Part shown: positions 1 to 9,087 of the stretch, in pieces | Position numbering within the stretch: the stretch's first letter is position 1 | Layout: the number at the start of each line of letters is the position of its first letter | NCBI RefSeq assembly: GCF_900101745.1 | Contig: NZ_FNAD01000008.1 | Location: 186,001 to 250,000 of the forward strand | Direction of reading: 5' to 3' | Source: Glycomyces harbinensis | GTDB taxonomy: Bacteria; Actinomycetota; Actinomycetes; Mycobacteriales; Micromonosporaceae | Length of the DNA: 64,000 bases | Notes under the pieces: generated by a model | Told to the model about the DNA's origin: nothing | What the model saw: only the letters and a program-made list of their open reading frames with translations | Database searches by the model: none | Made by a program: the position numbers and the translations under genes

Positions 1-58
1 CCACCGCCTCGGCCGCTCAGAAGCACCCGCGAGCCGGGTCCACCGAAGGGACGCCATC

Positions 59-1438
59 ATGACCGTCGAAGAACTCAACGAGACCGTCGCCCAGTACGCC
101 GAGGCCTACGCCGTTCCCGGCGTCTCGGTCGGCATCTGGCACCAGGGCCGCGAAATCTACGCCGCCCACGGCGTCACCAGCGTCGAGAATCCGCTCCCGG
201 TCGACCGGGACACGATCTTCACCCTCGGCTCGATCAGCAAGAGCTTCACCGCGACCGCCCTGGTGATCCTCGCCGAGCAGGGCAAGGTCGACTTCGACGC
301 CCCCGTGCGCCGCTACCTGCCCGGCCTCGAACTCGCCGACGAGGAGACCGCCGCGTCGATCACCGTCGCCCACCTGCTCAACCACACCGCCGGGCTCGAC
401 ACCTGGATGCTCCTGGACACCGGCGACGGCGACGACGCGCTCAAGACCTATGTGGACAATCTGGAGGAGTTGACCGTCATCGGGAAGCCGGGCGAGCGCG
501 CCTCCTACAGCCAGGCCGGCTTCAACCTCCTCGGCCGGGTCATCGAGGCCGTCACCGGCACGACCTACGAGAAGGCCGTCTCCCGGCTCCTGCTCGAACC
601 GCTGGGCCTGGAACGCTCCACCTTCTTCGCGGCCGAGGCGATGACGCACAGGTTCTCCCTGGGCCACAACGTCGACGACGAGGGCACGACCGTCTCGCGG
701 CCCTGGAAGCTCCACCGCGCCCAGAACCCCGGCGGCGGCCTCGCCTCCACCGCGAGCGACCTCGTCCGCTGGGCCCGGTTCCACCTCGGCGACGGCACCG
801 CCCCGAGCGGTGAGCGGCTGGTCTCCGCCGAGGCGCTGCGCGCCATGCGGAACCCCACGGTCGAACTCCGCGGCAGCTCCACCGGCGACGCGTTCGGCAT
901 CTGCTGGTTCCTGCGCGAGATCGACGGCGCGGCCTCTTTCGGGCACGGCGGGTCGGCGTACGGCCAGTTCGCGGACCTGATCGTCGTGCCGGAGCACGAT
1001 TTCGCGATCGCGGTCGCCACCAATGCCGCGCCGGGCGGCACGCCCTGCAACCTGGCGGTCATCCGCTGGGCGCTGGAGCACTACCTGGGCCTGATCGACC
1101 GCGACCCCGAGCCGGTCGCCTACGAGGCGGTTCGCGCCGCCGAGGTCGTCGGCGACTTCGACGTGGACATGATGACGGTGACGGTCACCGACGAAGGCGG
1201 GCGCCTGACGCTCGCCGCGCGGATCAAGCCGGAGCTGCGCGAAGCGTCGGAAGACGAGCTGCCCGCGGACTGCGAGCCCGCGCACATGGGGTTCCTCGCC
1301 GAGGACGGCGACGACTACATCATCACCGAGGGGCCGCTGGAGGGCCAGCGCGGCTACTTCGATCGCGGTGAGGACGGGGCGATCACCGGCATCGACCTCG
1401 GCGGACGCGAGTTCCGCCGGGTCGTCAGGGCGGATTGA
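59..1438 (+). CDS. Serine hydrolase, class C beta-lactamase/PBP family
   Basis: Predicted serine hydrolase of the beta-lactamase class C / penicillin-binding-protein family (459 aa), a group that includes D-aminopeptidases, esterases and peptidoglycan-active enzymes. The nucleophile tetrad S-I-S-K is at residues 58-61, the second motif reads Tyr150-Ser-Gln rather than Tyr-Ala-Asn, and an HGGS at 296-299 stands where KTG is found in true beta-lactamases. About 90 residues after the catalytic domain form an extra tail, common in stand-alone family members. I see no signal peptide, so a cytoplasmic location is likely. The ATG has an AAGGG about 8 nt upstream. It is followed by a strong terminator and is probably monocistronic. 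Family assignment is firm; the substrate is unknown. Confidence 0.9.
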   Translation: MTVEELNETVAQYAEAYAVPGVSVGIWHQGREIYAAHGVTSVENPLPVDRDTIFTLGSISKSFTATALVILAEQGKVDFDAPVRRYLPGLELADEETAASITVAHLLNHTAGLDTWMLLDTGDGDDALKTYVDNLEELTVIGKPGERASYSQAGFNLLGRVIEAVTGTTYEKAVSRLLLEPLGLERSTFFAAEAMTHRFSLGHNVDDEGTTVSRPWKLHRAQNPGGGLASTASDLVRWARFHLGDGTAPSGERLVSAEALRAMRNPTVELRGSSTGDAFGICWFLREIDGAASFGHGGSAYGQFADLIVVPEHDFAIAVATNAAPGGTPCNLAVIRWALEHYLGLIDRDPEPVAYEAVRAAEVVGDFDVDMMTVTVTDEGGRLTLAARIKPELREASEDELPADCEPAHMGFLAEDGDDYIITEGPLEGQRGYFDRGEDGAITGIDLGGREFRRVVRAD

Positions 1439-1485
1439 GCCGGCGCGACCAGCGGGAACGGCGCCCTGGGACGAAGCCGGGCGAG

Positions 1486-1531
1486 AACGGTGCGGGCCGG
1501 TCGGAGCAACCCGACCGGCCCGCACCGTTTT
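1486..1531 (+). terminator. Intrinsic terminator of the serine hydrolase gene
   Basis: A perfect 19-bp stem (1486-1504 with 1511-1529), a 6-nt loop and a short T run follow the serine hydrolase stop codon by about 50 nt. The 3' edge abuts the first copy of the intergenic repeat. Confidence 0.85.
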
Positions 1532-1852
1532 GTCGCACCCGCGATGCACCCTTGTGTCAGGGGCCCATGCGCCGGCCATCGCCTTCGGCGTGGGCTGAAA
1601 CGCGCAGGCCGCGGGTGCGGTGACTCCGCACACCCGCGACCCCGAAGAGGCACTGTTCTGTCGCACCCCTGGGCCACCCTTGTGTTCAGGGGCCCAAGCG
1701 GCGCCACTCGCCTTCGGCGTGGGCCGGAACAGCGACGGCGACAAGGCCGGTGATTCGGGACACTCGCATCGATTGGATCTCGAGGTTGTGTCGTACCCTC
1801 GCGCCACCCTTGTGTCTGGGGGCCCACACTCCGATCATCGCCTTCGGCGTGC
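1531..1852. repeat. Three-copy degenerate tandem intergenic repeat
   Basis: Three related units of about 65 bp lie at 1531-1595, 1659-1724 and 1789-1852, spaced about 128-130 bp. Each starts with TGTCGCACC or a close variant, contains an ACCCTTGTGT block and a GGGGCCCA block, and ends with a CGCCTTCGGCGTG palindrome. Units 1 and 2 are each preceded by an inverted repeat. Open frames through it on both strands repeat the same peptide pattern, so it is not coding. It fills most of the gap between the hydrolase and the SARP gene. Role unknown: it could be a REP-like or miniature mobile repeat, or regulatory DNA for the SARP gene. Confidence 0.75.
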
Positions 1853-1914
1853 CTCCCGGGATTGCTCTCCCGCCTCTCCCCGGCTCGTCGCCACCTCAGG
1901 GCACACTTGCCCGT

Positions 1915-4900
1915 ATGCGCGTACTCCTGCTCGGGTCCTTCGCCATCCGCGACGACGCGGACCGGCCCGTCGAGCTCGGTGGGGCGCGGCTTCGCGCGCT
2001 CGTCGCCCGCCTCGCCCTCGAACCCGGCCGCGAGATCTCGGCCGACACCCTCACCGACGCCATCTGGGAAGACGACGCGCCCTCCGCGAACGCCCTCCAG
2101 GCCCTCGTCTCCCGGGTCCGCCGCGCCATCGGCTCGGAACGGCTCACGCGCGGCGCCGCCGGCTACCGCCTCGCCCTCGACCCCGGCGACATCGACGTCC
2201 TCCGCTTCGAACGCCTCGCCGAGACCGGCCGCCGCACCGCCGACCTCGCCGTCCTCCGCGAAGCCGAAACCCTCTGGCGCGGAACGGCCTTCGCCGACCT
2301 TCTCGACCTCCGCTTCGCCCGGGCCGAAGCAATCCGGCTCGAACGCCTCCGCTCCGAGACCACCCGCGAACGCCTCGCCCTCGAGACCGCCGCCGGCACC
2401 GACGTCCTCACCGAACTCGAACCGCTCGCCGCCGCGCACCCGCTCGACGAACGCTGGCAGACCCTGCACATGCGCGCCCTCTACGCCACCGGCCGACCGG
2501 CCGAAGCCCTCGACGTGTTCGAAAGGGCCCGTGAGCGACTCGCCGACGAACTCGGCGCCGACCCGTCCGCCGAGCTCGCCGAACTGCACCTCCGGATCCT
2601 GCGCCACAGCACCGCACCCGCGGCCCGCCCCGAACGGCGCCGCACCAATCTCAAAGCCCAGCTGACCAGCCTGGTCGGGCGCGAAGACGACCTCGAAGCA
2701 CTCGCCGGCGCCGTCGCGGCCTCGCGCCTGGTCACCGTCACCGGACCCGGCGGCGCGGGCAAGACCCGGCTCGCGATCGAGGCCGCCTCCCGCATGTCCG
2801 ACCTTGCACCCCAAGGGGTGTGGCTGGTCGAACTCGCCGCGGTCGTGGACGACGCGGACGTCGCGCCCGCGGTCCTGCGCGCCATCGGCGCCCGCGAATC
2901 CGGCCTCCTGGAGCCCTCCGCGCACGACGCCGCCTCCCGCCTGGAGGAGTACTTCGCCGACCAGGACGCGCTCCTGGTCCTCGACAACTGCGAGCGCCGC
3001 ATCCGGGCCGCCGCCGATCTCGCCGCCCGGCTCCTGGGCTCCTGCCCGGGCCTGCGCGTCCTCGCCACCAGCCGCGAAGCCCTCGCCATCGGCGGCGAGC
3101 GCCTGTACCCGATTCCGCCCCTGCCGATCTCGGACGACCGTCCAGAAGAGAGCCCTGCGGTCCGGCTCTTCTGCGAACGGGCCGCCGCCGTACGACCCGA
3201 TTTCGCACTCGACGCGGTCAACACCGCTGCGGTCGTGGAGATCTGCCGCCGACTCGACGGCCTGCCACTCGCGCTCGAACTGGCCGCCGCGCGCATGCGG
3301 GCCCTCGACGCGGCCCAGATCGCCGCCCGCCTGGACGACCGGTTCGCGCTGCTCGCCGGGTCCGACCGCACCGCCCCCGAACGGCACCGCACCCTGGAAG
3401 GCGTCCTCGCCTGGAGCTGGGACCTGCTCTCGGATGCCGAACGGACACTGGCGATGCGCATGGCGGTCTACCCCGGCGGCATCGGACTCGACCGGGTGGA
3501 GGATCTCGACGCGCTCGCCGGGCTCGTCGAGAAGTCCCTGATCGAGCGCCATGGCGAGCGGTACCGGATGCTGGAGACGATCCGCTTCTACGCCGCCGTG
3601 CAGCTGCACCGCAGCGGCCGGGCCGAGACCGAACGGGACGCGAAGGCCCGATACTGCCTCGACGTGGCCGAACGCTCCGACGACGAGATCCGGTCGGCGA
3701 CCCAGCTCGAGGCGATGGCGCGACTGGACGCCGAGCACGACAACCTGCTCTCGCTCCTCTCCGCGGCGGTCACCAACGGCGACAAGGAGACCGGCCTGCG
3801 CATGGTCGCGGCCCTGTTCTGGTACTGGCACCTGCGCGGCTTCCGCACCCAGCTCCAGCACTGGTTCCCGGCGGTCCTGGACCTCCCCGGCGAGGTCCCC
3901 GCGTCGCTGCGCCCCGCAGTCCTGCTGATGACGGGCATGGCGCAGACGGTGAACGACGACCTCGAAGCGGGCGCGCGATCGATCTCCGAGGGCATCGCCC
4001 TGGGCCGCAAGGCGGGCGCGGCCATGCGGGGCAGGTCGCTGCTGGCGATCGCCCCGGCCTTTCTCTCGGACCCGAACGTCGCCAGCGACCCCGAAACGGC
4101 CGAGGGCTGGGAGCTGGGCATCATCCTGCTCACCGCGGCCGCCGTCGGCGAAGGCTCCACCGGCGCCGCGGGCATCGCCCAGGTCGAGCGGGCCGAGGCC
4201 GAGTTCGCGAAGCTCGGCGAACGCTTCGGCCTGGCCTCGACACTGCGGATGCGCGCCGAGTACTGGGCTCGCCACGGCGACCACGACGCGGCCGAGGACG
4301 CGCTCGCGCAGGCGGCTCGGCTGTTCGACGAACTCGGCACCGCCGCCGACGCCGCCGAGACCTACGCCGAACTCGCCCTCACCACCGCACTCGGCGGCGC
4401 GGTCGAACAGGCCTGGGAGCCTCTGCGTCTCGGCCTGGAACGGGCCGACGCCGACCGCGACCCGCACACCACCGCCTACGTGTGGTGGTGCCGCGCGCAG
4501 GTGCTGCTGTGCGCCGGCGACGTCGAGGCGGGACTGCGCGAGCTCGCCGCCGCCGAGCACGTCTTCGACGGCACCGCGAACGACTCGCGGGTGCAGGTGT
4601 GGGGGGCGGCGCTGCGCGCCGTGGTCGCCCTCGCCGACGGTGATGCGGCCCTGGCGAAGCGGCGCCTCGACGCGTTGACGGACGCGCATGTCGAGGGTGC
4701 GGCGAGCCCGAATCTGGCCGTCGCCGCGCGCGTCGGCGCGGCCATCGCCCTCGCGGACGGCGACGCGGCCCGAGCCGCCGCGCTGCTCGGCGCGGCGGCC
4801 GGGCTGCTGGGAACCGAGGACCGCCGCGGCTACGACAAGGCGCTGCGCACCTCCGAGCGGACGCGCGCAGCGCTGGGAGACAAGGTGTTCGAGGCCGAGT

Positions 4901-4956
4901 ACGCCCGCGGCGCCGAACTCGGCCGCGACGACGCGATCGCCCTGCTGCGCCGCTAG
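1915..4956 (+). CDS. AfsR/SARP-family transcriptional regulator with NB-ARC ATPase
   Basis: Large AfsR-type SARP regulator (1013 aa). The N-terminal ~95 residues match an OmpR-like winged helix. A bacterial transcriptional activation domain follows (about 95-235), then an NB-ARC/AAA-like ATPase with Walker A GPGGAGKT at 277-284 and an LVLDNCE Walker B region. The C-terminal half is alpha-helical and TPR-like. Such proteins activate secondary-metabolite or nutrient-response genes after binding direct repeats. The frame is open from 1750, but homology begins at the ATG at 1915. No Shine-Dalgarno precedes it, so the mRNA may be leaderless. No biosynthetic cluster is adjacent, so it is probably a global or orphan regulator. 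The three-copy repeat lies directly upstream. Confidence 0.9.
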   Translation: MRVLLLGSFAIRDDADRPVELGGARLRALVARLALEPGREISADTLTDAIWEDDAPSANALQALVSRVRRAIGSERLTRGAAGYRLALDPGDIDVLRFERLAETGRRTADLAVLREAETLWRGTAFADLLDLRFARAEAIRLERLRSETTRERLALETAAGTDVLTELEPLAAAHPLDERWQTLHMRALYATGRPAEALDVFERARERLADELGADPSAELAELHLRILRHSTAPAARPERRRTNLKAQLTSLVGREDDLEALAGAVAASRLVTVTGPGGAGKTRLAIEAASRMSDLAPQGVWLVELAAVVDDADVAPAVLRAIGARESGLLEPSAHDAASRLEEYFADQDALLVLDNCERRIRAAADLAARLLGSCPGLRVLATSREALAIGGERLYPIPPLPISDDRPEESPAVRLFCERAAAVRPDFALDAVNTAAVVEICRRLDGLPLALELAAARMRALDAAQIAARLDDRFALLAGSDRTAPERHRTLEGVLAWSWDLLSDAERTLAMRMAVYPGGIGLDRVEDLDALAGLVEKSLIERHGERYRMLETIRFYAAVQLHRSGRAETERDAKARYCLDVAERSDDEIRSATQLEAMARLDAEHDNLLSLLSAAVTNGDKETGLRMVAALFWYWHLRGFRTQLQHWFPAVLDLPGEVPASLRPAVLLMTGMAQTVNDDLEAGARSISEGIALGRKAGAAMRGRSLLAIAPAFLSDPNVASDPETAEGWELGIILLTAAAVGEGSTGAAGIAQVERAEAEFAKLGERFGLASTLRMRAEYWARHGDHDAAEDALAQAARLFDELGTAADAAETYAELALTTALGGAVEQAWEPLRLGLERADADRDPHTTAYVWWCRAQVLLCAGDVEAGLRELAAAEHVFDGTANDSRVQVWGAALRAVVALADGDAALAKRRLDALTDAHVEGAASPNLAVAARVGAAIALADGDAARAAALLGAAAGLLGTEDRRGYDKALRTSERTRAALGDKVFEAEYARGAELGRDDAIALLRR

Positions 4957-5068
4957 GGAATCCCCGCACCGGCGAGCTGCCGGCCGCAAGCCAGGGTTCG
5001 ACCGCGCGCCCGAGCGCCGGCCCGCGCCCCTGGCATCCTGAACCCTCACCCTGCATTCGGAGGAGCGC

Positions 5069-5377
5069 GTGGCCGCGGACTATTACATCGCCGACACCGA
5101 GAACGGCGACCACATCGACGACCCTTCCGAGGACGCGCTGTTCATCCTGATCAGCGAACTCGAACGGCCCGGCAACACCTTCGTCGTGATTCGGCCGCAC
5201 AATGGCAGCCCCGCATGGTCCGCCTCGGTTCGCCTGCTGCCCGACGGCGGGTACGAGGTCGAGCGGCGGGACGACCGCCGCGGCGAGCATCGCCGGGACC
5301 CGGGCGAGGACATGAGCCGGATCGCGAACGACCTGACGATCTGGCTCGCCGCACGATTCCGGGCGGCTGAGCGGTAG
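5069..5377 (+). CDS. Hypothetical protein (102 aa)
   Basis: Small soluble acidic protein not recognised. The GTG start is chosen because CGGAGGA lies 4 nt upstream; no other start has such a site. The sequence alternates predicted strands with charged loops and ends in a helix rich in Ala and Arg. It follows the SARP gene by about 110 nt in the same direction and could share its transcript. It vaguely resembles Imm1-like small immunity proteins in size and composition, but I see no diagnostic motif, so this is only a possibility. Confidence 0.7.
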   Translation: MAADYYIADTENGDHIDDPSEDALFILISELERPGNTFVVIRPHNGSPAWSASVRLLPDGGYEVERRDDRRGEHRRDPGEDMSRIANDLTIWLAARFRAAER

Positions 5378-5455
5378 CCCTGGCGGCGAAGGCGAACGGG
5401 TCCGAGGCGTCCCGCGGCGGCGCACCAGATGCGGGACCGCTCCATTCGCGACGGT

Positions 5456-6028
5456 TCAGGCCTTCTTGAAGTGGGCCCGGGCCGGGTGCAGGGCCGGCAG
5501 GATCATGTCGAGCACGCCGCCGAGGAGGACCACCGCGAACCGGGCGCCTTCGAGGACCGGCAGCCAGGCCGGATAGGCGGCGTAGTCGGCCTCCAGCAGG
5601 GCGGCCGCGTCGAGCGAGCGGACGGCCCCGCTGTCCGAGGCGTCGAACAGCGCCTGCACCTTCTCGGTCGCAGTCGCGTTGCCGGCCATGATGAGTGCGT
5701 TCCCCGCCGGCAGCAGCGGCAGCGCGAAGAAGGCGATCGTCCGGGCGAACCGCTTGCCCGCCAGGAGCAGTCCGCCGAGGAGTGCGATGAGAGCGGCGAT
5801 CGCGAACGGCGCCCAGATCGCGACGCCGTGCTCCTCGAAACTGAGTCCGGCCTCGGCCAGCACGCCGGGGTCTTGGCCCTGGCGGGCGGCTTCGGCCTCG
5901 GCGGCGGCCTGGACGTCGGCGCCGTACAGCAGGCCGACGAGCGGGATCGAGGCGAACGCCGGCGCGATCGCGAAGTGCAGAACGGCGGCGGTGACGGTGG
6001 CGGGACGGGCGGGGCGGAGGGTGTTCAC
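5456..6028 (-). CDS. Hypothetical integral membrane protein (190 aa)
   Basis: Predicted inner-membrane protein with about four hydrophobic helices: one near the N-terminus, two central ones separated by a short basic loop, and one near the C-terminus. The GTG start at 6028 is preferred because AAGGAG lies 6 nt upstream. The frame is open further upstream but has no ribosome site there. The N-terminal region (about residues 10-35) has an Ala/Pro-rich helix followed by an acidic extracytoplasmic stretch. It stands alone between the small orphan gene and the DUF4097/two-component operon. Function unknown. Confidence 0.7.
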   Translation of the reverse strand: MNTLRPARPATVTAAVLHFAIAPAFASIPLVGLLYGADVQAAAEAEAARQGQDPGVLAEAGLSFEEHGVAIWAPFAIAALIALLGGLLLAGKRFARTIAFFALPLLPAGNALIMAGNATATEKVQALFDASDSGAVRSLDAAALLEADYAAYPAWLPVLEGARFAVVLLGGVLDMILPALHPARAHFKKA

Positions 6029-6286
6029 GGCGTGCTCCTTCGGCTTGGGCGGGTGTGGATCCGAGCCGGGCGCCGCCGGGAGTCCGTTGGCGCCCAGCTC
6101 CATGCCGATAGGTTCGCGCCCGGCGCTGACGGGCCGCTGATATCGCGCTGGTACGGGGGCGCGCCCGCTGACGTTCATGCGATCTGGTCGGGCCGCAAGG
6201 GCTTGCATGACGGCGCCGCCCGCGACCGGGTGGTCGCGGGCGGCGTTCGGGTTTCCGGTGTCAGGTCTGTGGTGTCGGTCAGCGTG

Positions 6287-7087
6287 TCAGGCGGCGTATC
6301 GGACGGTCAGGGAGCCGACGCCGGAGTTCACGTTGATCACCCGGTCGGCGGTCGTGCCCGGGTCGGTCGCGATGTCGATGTGCTGGTCGCCCACACCGGA
6401 GTCGAACCGGACCGCGTAGGTGGTGCCGTCGTCGGGAACCTCGATGACGACGTCGCCGGTGCCCGAGGTGATGGTGATGTCGCCGAGGACCTGCTCGAAT
6501 TCGAGGTTCACGTCGCCGACGCCGGTCTCGATTTCAAGTTCGGAGGTGCGCAGGCCGAGGCCTTCGACGCTGCCGACGCTGGTCTCGGCGTTGACGGCGC
6601 CGTCGACCCCGTTGATCCGGATGTCGCCGACGTCGTTGCTGACGGTCGCCGCGGTCCCCGCGGGGAGGCCGAGCGTGTAGTCCACGCGGCAGTCGTCGGC
6701 GCCGCCCCACAGGGCGAGGCCGGAGTCGCATCCGGCGTCGGCGCTGAAGTGGCCGCCGTGCATCGCCTCGGTGGCATCGGGTTCGGCCCCGCGCCATTCG
6801 ACGTGGGTGCGCAGTTCGAGCATCGTCCCGGGGGCGTCCTCGATGACGATGTCGCCGACCTCGACGTCGACACTGGCGCTCGCGACGGGGCCGGGGTACT
6901 CCTCGGTGAGGGTGTACTCCTCCCTCGGCGAGGAGGCCGACCAGATCCATACGCCGGCGACGGCCATGACGAACAGGAGCACGGCGGCGGTCAACGTGCC
7001 GCCGACGATCCACCAGACCTTGCGGCCGGAGTACGCGGGTTCGTCGGGCTGGGCGGTGTCGGACTGTTTCACGGGGGTGTCGATCAT
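6287..7087 (-). CDS. DUF4097 family beta-strand repeat protein, membrane-anchored
   Basis: DUF4097-type protein (266 aa): a short cytoplasmic N-terminus, one transmembrane helix at about residues 24-48, then an outward-facing right-handed beta-helix-like domain with recurring GVGD/VGDI and SGVG turns. Relatives are often encoded next to LuxR-type two-component systems and are thought to act at the cell envelope. Its ATG overlaps the stop of the response-regulator gene by 4 nt (ATGA), so it is the third gene of the kinase-regulator-DUF4097 operon and a plausible output or sensor component of that system. Confidence 0.85.
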   Translation of the reverse strand: MIDTPVKQSDTAQPDEPAYSGRKVWWIVGGTLTAAVLLFVMAVAGVWIWSASSPREEYTLTEEYPGPVASASVDVEVGDIVIEDAPGTMLELRTHVEWRGAEPDATEAMHGGHFSADAGCDSGLALWGGADDCRVDYTLGLPAGTAATVSNDVGDIRINGVDGAVNAETSVGSVEGLGLRTSELEIETGVGDVNLEFEQVLGDITITSGTGDVVIEVPDDGTTYAVRFDSGVGDQHIDIATDPGTTADRVINVNSGVGSLTVRYAA

Positions 7088-7743
7088 GACCGGTCCTTCG
7101 GGTTGCCTTGCAGGAACTTGAGAATGGCGAGCACGCGGCGGTTGCCGCTGTCGGAGGGCGGGAGTCCGAGTTTGGTGAACATCGAGTTGATGTGCTTGCT
7201 GACGGCGCCTTCGGAGAGGAACAGGGCCTCGGCGATGCCGGCGTTGGAGCGGCCTTCCGCCATGTGCGACAGGACTTCCCGCTCCCGCGGGGTGAGGCGG
7301 TCGAGCTCGTCGCCGTCGCGGCGGACCAGGAGCTGCGAGATGACCTCGGGGTCGAGGGCGGTCCCGCCGCCGGCGACGCGGCGCAGCGAGTCGAGGAACT
7401 CGGCGACGTCGGCGACGCGGTCCTTGAGGAGGTAGCCGATGCCGCGCATCTGCCCGGTGAGCAGGTCGACCGCGTAGCGCTCCTCGACGTACTGGGAGAG
7501 CATGAGGATCGCGAGGTCGGGGTAGCGGCGGCGCAGCACCAGGGCGGCGCGGACGCCTTCGTCGCTCTGGTCGGGGGGCATCCGGACGTCGGCGACCACG
7601 AGGTCGGGGCAGTCGCGCTCGACCGAGCGGAGCAGGGCCTCGGCGTCGCCGACGGTGTCGATGACCTCCATGCCGCCGATCTCGATGAGTCGGGCGAGGC
7701 CTTCTCTGAGCAGGACCGAGTCTTCGGCGATCACGACGCGCAT
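7084..7743 (-). CDS. NarL/LuxR-family response regulator
   Basis: Two-component response regulator (219 aa). The receiver domain covers residues 1-120 with acidic pocket Glu7-Asp8 and probable phosphoacceptor Asp52 (motif VVADVRMP). The C-terminal LuxR helix-turn-helix is at about 150-200, including LTPREREVL and the recognition-helix segment SEGAVSKHI. It is the cognate regulator of the upstream histidine kinase: its start overlaps the kinase's end by 13 nt, and it overlaps the DUF4097 gene by 4 nt. Probably a transcriptional activator of its own operon or of envelope genes; the signal is unknown. Confidence 0.93.
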   Translation of the reverse strand: MRVVIAEDSVLLREGLARLIEIGGMEVIDTVGDAEALLRSVERDCPDLVVADVRMPPDQSDEGVRAALVLRRRYPDLAILMLSQYVEERYAVDLLTGQMRGIGYLLKDRVADVAEFLDSLRRVAGGGTALDPEVISQLLVRRDGDELDRLTPREREVLSHMAEGRSNAGIAEALFLSEGAVSKHINSMFTKLGLPPSDSGNRRVLAILKFLQGNPKDRS

Positions 7744-8993
7744 GGCAGCTCCGCTTCGATGGTGGTGGGCCCGCCGAGCGGGCTGGTCAGGTGGAAGGTG
7801 CCGTCGACCGAGCGGACGCGGTCGGCGAGTCCCTTGAGGCCGGTGCCGGCTTCGGGGTCGGCGCCGCCGCGGCCGTCGTCGGTGACCTTGAGTCGCAGGC
7901 GCTCGCCGTCGAGCTGGACTTCGACCGCGGCGTGCTGGGCGTCGGAGTGCCTGGCGGCGTTGGTGAGCGCTTCGGAGACCACGAAGTAGGCGACGCCTTC
8001 GACGTCGCGGGGGGCGCGGCGGTCCATGTCGACCTTGACGCGGACCGGGACGGGCGAGCGGGCGGCCACCGCCGAGAGCGCGGCGTCGAGGCCGCGGTCC
8101 TCCAGGACGGCCGGGTGCAGGCCGCGGACGAGGTCGCGCAGGTCGGTGAGCACCTGCTTGGACTCCTCGTGGGCCTGGGCGAGGGCGCGGGAGGCGTCCT
8201 CGGGCAGGTCGGTGAGGGTGGCCCGGGCGATGCCGAGGTTCATGGCGAGGGAGGTGAGGCGCTGCTGGGCGCCGTCGTGGAGGTCGCGCTCGATCCGGCG
8301 CCGCTCCGCATCCGCGGCATCCACAGTGGAGTCGCGGCTGGCGGCGAGGTCGGTGACGCGGGTCTGCAGTTCCTCGACCCGGTTGGTGCCCAGGAGCTGC
8401 CGGGCCATGAGCTCGTCGACCCAGGAGAAGAGGCGGGTGATCCACGGGGCGCCGAAGGTCACGATGACCCCCAGGGCGAACAGGATCCAGTGCCGCGGGC
8501 TCAGCCCGGTGGTGGTGGCCCCGAACAGGGGCGAGAAGAGCATCGCCGGACCGAACGTCCAGGCCGCCACCGCGAAGAACCCGGCGAGCGGGCCGTAGAC
8601 CCCGGAGATGACGTGGTAGGCGAACTGGCGCCAGGTCCTGGGATTGCGCAGGAAGTCGAGGACGGCGCGGAGCTCGAACGCCGCCGGTTTCGTGAACGAC
8701 GTGTCGGGCCAGCGGACGCCGAGGTAGGCGGAGTGGCGGCTGCGCTGCACCACGGTCAGCACGGAGCTGACGAGGAGGATCGCGCCGAGCACGAGGACCG
8801 GGACGACGACGGTGAGGAACGCGGCGAACGCCGGGACCAGCAGGACCCCGATGAGGATCCCGCCGAGGGCGCCGATCAGGGAGCCGGTGACCAGATGCAT
8901 GAGGGAGCGCCAGGTCTCCCCGGCCCAGAGGGCCCGCACCGCGATCCGCGGGGCTTGTCGCCAGGGGAGCGCCGGCGTAGCTGAGATGTCCAT
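7731..8993 (-). CDS. Sensor histidine kinase (HisKA_3 type)
   Basis: Membrane sensor kinase (420 aa). Several hydrophobic helices lie between residues 30 and 190. The H-box ERDLHDGAQQR has phosphoacceptor His239, and the HATPase domain shows NAARHS and DDGRGG boxes. This is the NarX/DesK-like HisKA_3 type that partners NarL-family regulators, and the partner lies immediately downstream. The ATG at 8993 is chosen because the protein starts with a typical amphipathic N-terminus there; upstream codons are low-complexity. A TACTGT hexamer ends about 10 nt before the ATG, so the message may be leaderless. Confidence 0.93.
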   Translation of the reverse strand: MDISATPALPWRQAPRIAVRALWAGETWRSLMHLVTGSLIGALGGILIGVLLVPAFAAFLTVVVPVLVLGAILLVSSVLTVVQRSRHSAYLGVRWPDTSFTKPAAFELRAVLDFLRNPRTWRQFAYHVISGVYGPLAGFFAVAAWTFGPAMLFSPLFGATTTGLSPRHWILFALGVIVTFGAPWITRLFSWVDELMARQLLGTNRVEELQTRVTDLAASRDSTVDAADAERRRIERDLHDGAQQRLTSLAMNLGIARATLTDLPEDASRALAQAHEESKQVLTDLRDLVRGLHPAVLEDRGLDAALSAVAARSPVPVRVKVDMDRRAPRDVEGVAYFVVSEALTNAARHSDAQHAAVEVQLDGERLRLKVTDDGRGGADPEAGTGLKGLADRVRSVDGTFHLTSPLGGPTTIEAELPCAS

Positions 8994-9087
8994 GCTTAGA
9001 ACAGTAGGTTCGCCGCGCGGCCCGCACATTGCCGCTGACGCCCGACTCGGGGGTGGAGAAAACCTCACCCCCGAGCGGGTGGCACTT

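Noticed and set aside
2820-4643. Long alternative plus-strand frame within the SARP gene
   Set aside because: Arg/Pro-rich composition and no ribosome site; it is a frame shadow.
1354-5049. Very long open frame on the minus strand through the SARP gene
   Set aside because: It is the antisense of a well-matched SARP gene. Its product is Arg/Gly-rich low-complexity sequence, typical of GC-rich shadow frames.
5429-7435. Long plus-strand frame over the DUF4097/regulator genes
   Set aside because: The antisense genes have clear domains. This frame has Gly/Val/Asp-rich shadow composition.
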